Shown piece by piece: positions 1 to 5,106 of a DNA stretch of 5,106 nt. The stretch is from an uncultured Clostridia bacterium (GTDB lineage: Bacteria > Bacillota > Clostridia > Oscillospirales > Ruminococcaceae): positions 1 through 5,106 of the forward strand of contig CALBGD010000022.1 in assembly GCA_937893735.1 (NCBI GenBank), read 5' to 3'. Position 1 is the stretch's first letter, and every line of letters starts with the position of its first letter. A program made the position numbers and the translations under genes. The notes beneath the pieces are model-generated. The model was not told the DNA's origin and made no database searches. It saw nothing but the letters and a program-made list of their open reading frames with translations.

Positions 1-1674
1 ACTATTGCCAAAGGCCGTCAGCGCATCTGCGGGCAGCGCTGTTTCTATCGCCGCAACATAGCGCTCGTCCATGCTGACCACATCGGCTACCGTGCCGTGT
101 ATTCCGCCCATTCTGCCCTGCTGCGAAGCTCTCATGAGCTCCTTTACGCTGTGGGTGTAGCCCTCCATGCTCCTTTCAACGTCCTCCAGGAGCTTCCAGC
201 GCTTCTGCTTGGTGTCCAGCTCGTCGCGCACGCGGTCGGCTTCCGCCTTTGCCTCGTTCATGCGGCGGGTCTTTCCCTCGCCAAGCCGCTGGAGTCCCGC
301 CAGCCTGTTCTGCTTTACGGAGCGCTGCTCCGCGATATCCGCGATGGATTTCTCGGCGGCTTCCCTGCTCTCGGTGTATTCCCTGAGCCTTGCTTCGGAA
401 TTCTCCGCGTCTGAAAGGAACGTCCGCTTCTGGTCCTCGGCTTCCTCAACGGAGTGCTCCGCCTGCGCACACCGCGCGGAGGCTTCGCCCTTTTCGCGGT
501 ACGCCTTTGCGAGCCTCTGCTCCAGCTCGGAGTAAGCCCGGCTGCTTTCGGCGCTCTGCTTTTCTATCTCGGACAGTTTCGCACGGATATCCTCCTGCCG
601 CGATTCCATGACGGAAAGCTCCGCCTGCTTGTCCTCAATCTTCTTCTGGAATTCCTTTATGCCCTCATCAAAGCTGCGGCTGCTTTCCTCCGCGTTGGCT
701 ATCTGCTCGGAAAGCTCCGTGCGGCGCTTCTGGTTGTGCATGAGGTCGTTTTCCAGCACACCTATCTGCGAACGTTTCTCCGCAATTTCGGTGTTCACCG
801 CGTCGCGGCTCCTGCGGAATCTTTCCAGCTCCGCCTGAATGCGCTGCTTCTTCTCGGTGCTGTCGTCAATACTGTTCTGGAGCTTCTCCGCGTCCTTTTC
901 GTAGTGCTCGCACTCCGCGCGGTTGAGCAGCAGGTCGTCGTCCAGCTTCTTTATCGCCGTGCGGCGCTCCTCGTAGTGCGCCGCGCCAACGGATATCTCC
1001 AGCTCCTTTTTCTTGTCGAGAAGCTCAGCGGCAAGCACCGCCTTTTCCGACTGCTTTTTCAGCACCGGCAGGCGCTCCTCGTCCATCTTGATGATATCCT
1101 TCTGGCGGGTGATGTTGTCCTCTGCGCTCTGGAGCTCCTTTTCAGCCTCCGCCTTTTTGTGCAGGAACAGCGATATTCCCGCCGCTTCCTCGAATATCTC
1201 GCGGCGCTGGGTGCCCCGCGCGTTTACTATCTCGGCTACCCTGCCCTGTCCGATTATGGAATATCCATCTCTGCCAAGCCCGGTTCCGAGAAGCATTTCC
1301 TGAATGTCTTTCAGTCTTGATTTCGCCCCGTTTATAAGGAACTCGCTCTCGCCGCTGCGGTACAGCTTACGGGAGATAGTCACCTCGTCCGCGTCCACCG
1401 GGAGCGCACGGTCGGTGTTGTCTATGCACAGCGCGACCCTCGCGAAGCCCATGGGCTTGCGGTCGGTGGTGCCGTGGAAGATAACGTCCTCCATCTTCTC
1501 GCCGCGCAGGGTCTTTGCGCCCTGCTCTCCCATTACCCAGCGCAGGGCGTCGCTTATGTTGCTCTTGCCGTTGCCGTTGCTTCCGACCACGGCGGTGGTC
1601 TGGGTGTCGAAATTCAGTACGGTCTTGTCCGCAAAGGATTTGAACCCATGTATCTCAAGTGACTTAAAAAACAT
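1..1674 (-). CDS. smc: Chromosome segregation ATPase SMC, N-terminal part (3' end outside window)
   Basis: Reading the minus strand from an ATG at 1674 gives 558 codons with no stop, open at the window edge; full SMC proteins are about 1,180 residues, so this is roughly the first half. SMC is the ATPase of the bacterial condensin complex with ScpA and ScpB and organises and segregates the chromosome. Visible parts: the N-terminal start MFFKSLEIHGFKSFADKT, a Walker A loop GSNGNGKS at residues 31-38, the LRWVMGEQ segment at 44-51, the Q-rich IIGQGRVAEIVN at 140-151, and FEEAAGI at 161-167. From about 170 to 505 the sequence is a charged coiled coil rich in Glu, Lys, Ala and Leu. The hinge begins near 523 with GGIHGTVADVV and AAIETAL. 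The start is supported by a GAGG ribosome site 7 nt upstream. Oddities are the end of the visible hinge (residues 548-555) and LFLHKK after EEAAGI, where relatives usually have a KFRYRK-like sequence. Identity is certain; the missing half is not visible here. Confidence 0.97.
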   Translation of the reverse strand, partial: MFFKSLEIHGFKSFADKTVLNFDTQTTAVVGSNGNGKSNISDALRWVMGEQGAKTLRGEKMEDVIFHGTTDRKPMGFARVALCIDNTDRALPVDADEVTISRKLYRSGESEFLINGAKSRLKDIQEMLLGTGLGRDGYSIIGQGRVAEIVNARGTQRREIFEEAAGISLFLHKKAEAEKELQSAEDNITRQKDIIKMDEERLPVLKKQSEKAVLAAELLDKKKELEISVGAAHYEERRTAIKKLDDDLLLNRAECEHYEKDAEKLQNSIDDSTEKKQRIQAELERFRRSRDAVNTEIAEKRSQIGVLENDLMHNQKRRTELSEQIANAEESSRSFDEGIKEFQKKIEDKQAELSVMESRQEDIRAKLSEIEKQSAESSRAYSELEQRLAKAYREKGEASARCAQAEHSVEEAEDQKRTFLSDAENSEARLREYTESREAAEKSIADIAEQRSVKQNRLAGLQRLGEGKTRRMNEAKAEADRVRDELDTKQKRWKLLEDVERSMEGYTHSVKELMRASQQGRMGGIHGTVADVVSMDERYVAAIETALPADALTAFGNS

Positions 1675-1680
1675 TCACAA

Positions 1681-1685
1681 ACCTC
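1681..1685 (-). promoter_or_regulatory. Ribosome binding site of smc
   Basis: The minus strand reads GCGAGGTTTGTGAATG before smc, giving a GAGGT core about 6-7 nt from the ATG at 1674. It lies in the 19-nt gap after the radical SAM stop codon and fixes the smc start at MFFKSLEIHG, which matches the usual SMC N-terminus. Confidence 0.8.
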
Positions 1686-1699
1686 GCTGTATATCAGCG
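1685..1699 (-). repeat. Small inverted repeat at the radical SAM / smc junction
   Basis: The minus strand reads CGCTG-ATATA-CAGCG, a 5-bp perfect stem with a 5-nt loop. It contains the radical SAM TGA stop codon and ends on the first G of the smc ribosome site. It is too short and lacks a U tract, so it is not a terminator. It might weakly mask the smc ribosome site until ribosomes finishing the upstream gene open it, but a stem this short may be chance. Confidence 0.3.
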
Positions 1700-2683
1700 C
1701 ACCTCGATATAAGCCCCGTCCAGCGGCTTTATCTGCACAACATAGCCGAGCTCCCGCAGAGCCGCGATGTTGCCGCGCTTCTGTCCGACTGCCCTGCTGA
1801 TATTGCGGCTGTCGGTGTAGATCATATAATTTCCCTTTTCCCGGGTGAGAAGCTCGCGCTTCATGTCGTTAAGAAACAGCCGGCTCTCCACTATCTCGCG
1901 GAATGCCGGGTGGTAAACTCCGCCGAGCATTTCGCTCTCCACCTCTTCCGAGGCGTGGAGCCCCATTCTTATAACGCGAATCCCCGCCGATTCAAACTCC
2001 CGCAGGAGCTCCGCGCAGAGATCGACCGTCTGCTCAAACCCGAAGCTGCGGTATTCGCCGCTCTCAAAGAGCCTACCGAGCCGCGTGTGCTTCAGAATAA
2101 CGGTGGGGTATATCCGCACGGTGTCCGGCTTCAGCGCGATGAATTCCCGGCAGGTGAGCCGCACGGCCTCCTCGGAGTCCCTGTAAAGCCCGGTCATCAT
2201 CTGGAGTCCGAGCGAGATACCGCTCTCCCTGATGAGCCGGGAAGCCCTGCGGACGTCCTCCGCGGAGTGCCCGCGCTCGTTCGCCTGCAAAACCTCGTCC
2301 GACATAGACTGCGCGCCGAGCTCCACGGCGGTCATGCCGTAGCGTTTCAGTATCGCGATAATTTCCTCGTCGATACAGTCCGGGCGGGTGGAGCAGCGTA
2401 TGCCGCAGTAGACCTCCGGGTACTTCCGGACGGCGGCTGCGGCGCATTCCAGCATGCTTATCATATAGTCCCGGGGGACAGCCGTGAAGCTCCCGCCGAA
2501 GAACGCTATCTCCGCCTGCATATCTCTTTCCGCGAGATGGGACGCCTGCCCGTCCAGCAGCTCCCTGACCTCCTCAGCGGAGGGCGCGTGCGCCGCCCCG
2601 GAAATGCTCCGCTGGTCGCAGAAGCTGCACCTGTGCGGACAGCCGATGTGCGGTATGAATACCGAAATATTAGTCCGTTTCAT
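1694..2683 (-). CDS. Elp3-like radical SAM protein without acetyltransferase domain
   Basis: This 329-residue protein has the radical SAM cluster motif C15-x3-C19-x2-C22 (GCPHRCSFC), which binds a [4Fe-4S] cluster and S-adenosylmethionine. Further family marks are FFGGSF at 61-66, GIRCSTRPDCI at 94-104, VELGAQSMSDEVL at 120-132, and IYPTVILKHTRLGRLFESGEY at 191-211. The GIRCSTRPD, VELGAQS and YPT blocks are typical of the Elp3 group, and the C-terminal third resembles the domain that follows the radical SAM barrel there. True Elp3 proteins, at over 450 residues, carry a GNAT acetyltransferase domain after this; here the protein ends first, so Elp3-type tRNA wobble-uridine modification should not be assumed. 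The substrate is unknown, though an RNA-related role is plausible from the family and from the rnc neighbour. The ATG lies inside the end of rnc (14-nt overlap) and lacks a strong ribosome site, suggesting translational coupling. The usual glycine-rich QMMxGLPGDS-like segment reads QMMTGLYRDS here (161-170). Confidence 0.9.
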   Translation of the reverse strand: MKRTNISVFIPHIGCPHRCSFCDQRSISGAAHAPSAEEVRELLDGQASHLAERDMQAEIAFFGGSFTAVPRDYMISMLECAAAAVRKYPEVYCGIRCSTRPDCIDEEIIAILKRYGMTAVELGAQSMSDEVLQANERGHSAEDVRRASRLIRESGISLGLQMMTGLYRDSEEAVRLTCREFIALKPDTVRIYPTVILKHTRLGRLFESGEYRSFGFEQTVDLCAELLREFESAGIRVIRMGLHASEEVESEMLGGVYHPAFREIVESRLFLNDMKRELLTREKGNYMIYTDSRNISRAVGQKRGNIAALRELGYVVQIKPLDGAYIEVR

Positions 2684-3359
2684 AGCCCATAAGCCCGATG
2701 GCTTCCTTGGCGGCAGCCTGCTCGGCTTCCTTTTTGCTCTGCCCGGAGCCTGTGCCGATGCTCTGACCGTTCAGCATTACCTCTGCTGTAAAGGTCTTGT
2801 GGTGAGCCTCGCCCTCTTCCTCCGTCACCTCGTAGGAAACGCGCTCCTCGGGGTTCTGCTGGATTATCTCCTGAAGAATGGTCTTGTAGTCGCCGAGCTT
2901 CACCTTGCCGCTCCTTATCGCCTCGATGGAGGGCACGAACCGCATGATGAACGCCTTTGCCTCGTCCATTCCTCCGTCAAGGAATATCGCGGCGATAAGC
3001 GCCTCAAAAGCGTCCGCCAGAATGGAGCGCCGCTCCCTGCCGCCGGTCATCTCCTCGCCCTTGCCGAGCAGGATATAATCGCCGAGGGAAATGCGCTTTG
3101 CAAAGTTGTACAGCGAATTCTCGCACACGATGGAGGCGCGCAGCTTTGTTAGCCCGCCCTCCGGCACGGTGGTCATATTCGTGAAGAGATAGAGCGATAC
3201 CGTTATCTGGAGCACGCTGTCCCCGAGGAACTCCAGCCGCTCGTTGCTGCCGTTGTTCTTTCCGCCGGAGTAGCTGGAATGGGTCATGGCCCCGCGCAGC
3301 AGCGACTTGTCCTTAAAGGTGTAGCCTATTGCCTGTTCAAGCTGACTGAATTCCGACAT
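2670..3359 (-). CDS. rnc: Ribonuclease III
   Basis: This 229-residue endonuclease cleaves double-stranded RNA, including rRNA precursors and structured mRNA regions, in the cytoplasm as a homodimer. The length is normal for the family. The RNase III domain covers about residues 3-145 and holds the signature NERLEFLGDSVL (39-50) with metal-binding Glu43 and Asp47, and LADAFEAL (114-121) with Asp116 and Glu119; all four acidic catalytic positions are present. The double-stranded-RNA-binding domain covers about 156-225, starting DYKTILQEIIQ and ending in the conserved GQSKKEAEQAAAKEAI helix. The ATG at 3359 follows the plsX stop by one base and has an AGAGG site 6 nt upstream. Its last 14 bases overlap the start of the radical SAM gene. 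In most Bacillota acpP precedes rnc; here plsX does so directly. Nothing looks damaged. Confidence 0.98.
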   Translation of the reverse strand: MSEFSQLEQAIGYTFKDKSLLRGAMTHSSYSGGKNNGSNERLEFLGDSVLQITVSLYLFTNMTTVPEGGLTKLRASIVCENSLYNFAKRISLGDYILLGKGEEMTGGRERRSILADAFEALIAAIFLDGGMDEAKAFIMRFVPSIEAIRSGKVKLGDYKTILQEIIQQNPEERVSYEVTEEEGEAHHKTFTAEVMLNGQSIGTGSGQSKKEAEQAAAKEAIGLMGYETD

Positions 3360-3360
3360 A

Positions 3361-4374
3361 TCAATCCTCTTCCTTCACCCCGAGAGCCGCGATGGCGCTC
3401 GTCATTTCTTCGATAGCGTTCTTTTCAACGAACATCTTCGCCTGCCTGAAAGCGCCGAGGAAAGCCACCGCGTCGGAGCTTCCGTGCGCCTTGAACACCG
3501 GCTTTGACGTGCCCAGCAGCGGAGAGCCGCCGATGGTCTTGTAGTCGAGCTGCTTCGTAATATCGCCGAGCTGCTTCTTCACGCACAGCGCGCCTATCTT
3601 GGTCTTGAGATTCGCGTAGAACATGGATTTCAGCGACTGCTTCATGAGTATCCCCATGCCCTCGCAGGCTTTCAGGAACACGTTTCCGGTGAAGCCGTCA
3701 GTTACCAGCACGTCCACCTTGCCGATGGGGGCGTCGCGCCCCTCCACATAGCCGACAAAGTTGATGGACGGCGTATTTCTGAGGAGCATCACGGTCTCAT
3801 GCTCCAGCTCGCGCCCCTTTTCCTCCTCGGTGCCGATGTTCAGCAGACCCACGCGGGGCTTATTGATTCCCATGGTCTTTTCCATGAAAATGCTGCCGAG
3901 CACCGCGAACTGCTGGAGCATTTCGGGTCTGCACTCGAGGTTCGCGCCGCCGTCTATAACGCTGTATCTTCCGCCGCCGAGGCAGGGCATCAGTGGAACG
4001 AGGGCGGTCCTCTTGACGCCCTTTATGCGCTTTTCGACCATCGTGCCGCCGACAACTATCGCGGCGGTGCTTCCGGCGCTGATGAACGCGTCAGCGTTGC
4101 CGTCCGCGAGGTAGTACAGCGCCTTGCCCATGGAGGTCCCGGAGTTCTCCTTGATAACGGATTTCGGAGCGTCCTCTGTGGTTATAACTCCCTGCGCGGG
4201 AACAAGCTCGATGTGGCTGTCTGAAATATCCAGAGCCTTCATGCGCTCCATGAGCGTTTTTTCATCGCCTGTGACCGCAACATCTATCCCGAGCTCCTTA
4301 ACTGCGAGAGCCGCGCCCTTGAGTACCTCGTCCGGGGCGTTGTCGCCGCCGAAGCCGTCTATTACAATCTTCAT
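3361..4374 (-). CDS. plsX: Phosphate acyltransferase PlsX
   Basis: This 337-residue enzyme converts acyl-ACP and phosphate to acyl-phosphate, which the membrane acyltransferase PlsY uses to acylate glycerol-3-phosphate, the first step of phospholipid synthesis. PlsX is a soluble protein that associates peripherally with the membrane. Family marks run through the whole length: DGFGGDNAP at 6-14 (relatives usually have DAMGGDNAP), the SAGSTAA segment at 99-105, VIDGGANLECRPE at 139-151, GLLNIGTEEEKGREL at 176-190, VGYVEGRD at 207-214, VTDGFTGNVFLK at 224-235, GGSPLLG at 282-288, and KAHGSSDA at 295-302. Length and both ends are normal. The ATG at 4374 has an AGGTG site 5 nt upstream and lies 18 nt after the trmFO stop, in an apparent operon. 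The acyl donor ACP gene often found directly downstream is missing from this position. Confidence 0.98.
   Translation of the reverse strand: MKIVIDGFGGDNAPDEVLKGAALAVKELGIDVAVTGDEKTLMERMKALDISDSHIELVPAQGVITTEDAPKSVIKENSGTSMGKALYYLADGNADAFISAGSTAAIVVGGTMVEKRIKGVKRTALVPLMPCLGGGRYSVIDGGANLECRPEMLQQFAVLGSIFMEKTMGINKPRVGLLNIGTEEEKGRELEHETVMLLRNTPSINFVGYVEGRDAPIGKVDVLVTDGFTGNVFLKACEGMGILMKQSLKSMFYANLKTKIGALCVKKQLGDITKQLDYKTIGGSPLLGTSKPVFKAHGSSDAVAFLGAFRQAKMFVEKNAIEEMTSAIAALGVKEED
3366..3370 (-). promoter_or_regulatory. Ribosome binding site of rnc, inside the plsX 3' end
   Basis: The minus strand reads AAGAGGATTGATATG. The AGAGG core is 6 nt from the rnc ATG and lies within the last codons of plsX, while the plsX TGA stop is separated from the ATG by a single T. 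This arrangement allows terminating ribosomes on plsX to reinitiate at rnc. Confidence 0.85.
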
Positions 4375-4379
4375 CTTAT

Positions 4380-4384
4380 CACCT
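4380..4384 (-). promoter_or_regulatory. Ribosome binding site of plsX
   Basis: The minus strand reads ATAGGTGATAAGATG, an AGGTG core 5 nt from the plsX ATG. It sits in the 18-nt gap after the trmFO TAA stop. It decides the start, which agrees with the standard PlsX N-terminus MKIVIDGFGGDNAP. Confidence 0.8.
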
Positions 4385-4392
4385 ATGTATCC

Positions 4393-5106
4393 TTACTCTG
4401 CCAGCGCCCTGTCAAGAGCCGCGAGGGAACGCTCCGCAAGGGCGCCGTAGCGCTCCTGCTTGCCCTTTATCACTCTGTCAAGGCCGGGCAGTATGCCCAT
4501 ATTGCTTGCCATCGGCTGGAAATCCACAACGGAAGGGTCGCTGATATAGCTGCACAGCGCACCAAGCATGGTCTCCGGCGGGAGCGTCAGCGGCTCCTTC
4601 CCGGAAAGCCTGTCGGCAAGCGCGCGTCCCGCGATTATGCCGGAGGCGGCGCTCTCAACGTAGCCCTCCACTCCGGTTATCTGACCGCCGAAGAACAGGT
4701 TGCCCGAGCCCCTCAGCATGAACCATCTGTCCAGATGGCGCGGACTGTCGATGAACGTATTCCGGTGCATTACGCCGTAGCGCACGAATTCCGCGTTTTC
4801 AAGCCCGGGTATCATCGAGAAAACCCGCTTCTGCTCGCCGAATTTCAGGTTAGTCTGGAATCCCACGAGATTGTACATCGTGCCCGAGCAGTTCTCTTTC
4901 CTGAGCTGAACCGCCGCAAACGGGCGCTTTCCCGTCCTCGGGTCGGTGAGCCCCACCGGCTTCATACAGCCGTAACGCACGCTCTCAAAGCCGCGCTTCG
5001 CGAGGACCTCCACCGGCATACAGCCCTCGAAAACCTTCATTCCCGCGGATTCCTCCGGGCGGTCGAATTCCTTTAACGGAGCGCTTTCGGCAGTCACCAG
5101 CGCGTC
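4393..5106 (-). CDS. trmFO: tRNA (uracil-54-C5)-methyltransferase TrmFO, C-terminal part (5' end outside window)
   Basis: The frame is open from the window edge at 5106 to a TAA at 4393-4395, giving 237 residues; full TrmFO is about 435-450, so the N-terminal half with the first FAD-binding motif is missing. TrmFO is a flavoenzyme that uses 5,10-methylenetetrahydrofolate to methylate U54 of tRNA, making ribothymidine in the T loop. Visible family blocks, numbered from the window edge: FEGCMPVEVLAKRG (26-39), whose Cys29 corresponds to the catalytic cysteine of the family; MKPVGLTDPRTGK (48-60); VGFQTNLKFGEQKRVF (82-97); ENAEFVRYGVMHRNTFI (103-119); and the FAD-contacting FFGGQITGVEGYVESAASG (138-156). 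A GTG at 5097 could be mistaken for a start, but the codons upstream of it (D-A-L) continue the frame and the protein is clearly internal there. The paralogue MnmG (GidA) lacks the FEGCMPVE block, so TrmFO is preferred. plsX follows 18 nt downstream. Confidence 0.96.
   Translation of the reverse strand, partial: DALVTAESAPLKEFDRPEESAGMKVFEGCMPVEVLAKRGFESVRYGCMKPVGLTDPRTGKRPFAAVQLRKENCSGTMYNLVGFQTNLKFGEQKRVFSMIPGLENAEFVRYGVMHRNTFIDSPRHLDRWFMLRGSGNLFFGGQITGVEGYVESAASGIIAGRALADRLSGKEPLTLPPETMLGALCSYISDPSVVDFQPMASNMGILPGLDRVIKGKQERYGALAERSLAALDRALAE

Larger units (their letters stand above)
1..5106 (-). other. Probable five-gene operon trmFO-plsX-rnc-radical SAM-smc
   Basis: All five genes share the minus strand, with junctions of 18 nt, 1 nt, a 14-nt overlap and 19 nt. 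No hairpin followed by a T run on the minus strand, and no convincing -35/-10 pair, was seen at any junction. The promoter must lie beyond 5106 (upstream of or within the unseen part of trmFO) or inside a coding region. The terminator must lie beyond position 1. Co-transcription is inferred from spacing only. Confidence 0.8.

Noticed and set aside
454..1320. A 288-codon plus-strand open frame with many Leu, Val and Ala residues, resembling a membrane protein
   Set aside because: It is the antisense shadow of the SMC coiled coil: Glu and Lys codons (GAG, AAG) read as Leu-rich codons (CTC, CTT) on the other strand.
1..1674. A different coiled-coil ATPase such as Rad50/SbcC or RecN instead of SMC
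   Set aside because: The N-terminus MFFKSLEIHGFKSFADKT, the IIGQGRVAEIVN and EEAAGI motifs, and the GGIHGTVADVV hinge entry are specific to SMC.
1685..1699. Transcription terminator between the radical SAM gene and smc
   Set aside because: The stem is only 5 bp and no T run follows it on the minus strand; the smc ribosome site follows directly.
2073..2447. A 124-codon minus-strand open frame within the radical SAM gene
   Set aside because: It is an alternate frame wholly inside the real gene, rich in Arg and Gly, with no family resemblance.
1304..2692. A 462-codon open frame on the plus strand opposite smc and the radical SAM gene
   Set aside because: It lies antisense to two clearly identified genes, spans their junction, and its translation shows no recognisable domain. 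Long antisense open frames are expected in GC-rich DNA with this codon bias.
5095..5097. GTG as a start codon for the trmFO frame
   Set aside because: The frame continues upstream to the window edge and the sequence here aligns with the middle of TrmFO, so this is an internal valine.

Overview
The window is one uninterrupted block of five genes, all on the minus strand, so transcription runs from high to low coordinates: trmFO (5' end cut off by the window edge) -> plsX -> rnc -> an Elp3-like radical SAM gene -> smc (3' end cut off by the window edge). Gaps between genes are 18 nt, 1 nt, a 14-nt overlap and 19 nt. There is no room for an internal promoter or terminator outside coding sequence, and I see none. 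There are no tRNA or rRNA genes, mobile elements, CRISPR arrays or long repeats. No stretch of even 50 bases lacks a gene.

The likely source is a GC-rich member of the Clostridia (Bacillota), perhaps a Ruminococcus-like Oscillospiraceae. The reasons are the rnc / radical SAM / smc gene order (a layout known from clostridia), the folate-dependent TrmFO typical of Gram-positive bacteria, purine-rich Shine-Dalgarno sites before most genes, and codons rich in GCG, CGC, GAG and AAG. This is inference from gene content and style, not from a marker-gene comparison.

The genes are housekeeping. TrmFO makes ribothymidine at tRNA position 54. PlsX makes acyl-phosphate for the first step of phospholipid synthesis. 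RNase III cuts double-stranded RNA. The radical SAM protein belongs to an uncharacterised Elp3-like group without the acetyltransferase domain. SMC is the ATPase of the chromosome-organising condensin complex. The cluster therefore couples membrane lipid synthesis, RNA modification and processing, and chromosome segregation in one transcript.

I found no clearly new biological system. The points most worth checking are the absence of acpP between plsX and rnc, the overlapping uncharacterised radical SAM gene, and an apparent eight-residue departure from the usual SMC hinge sequence at the very edge of the window.
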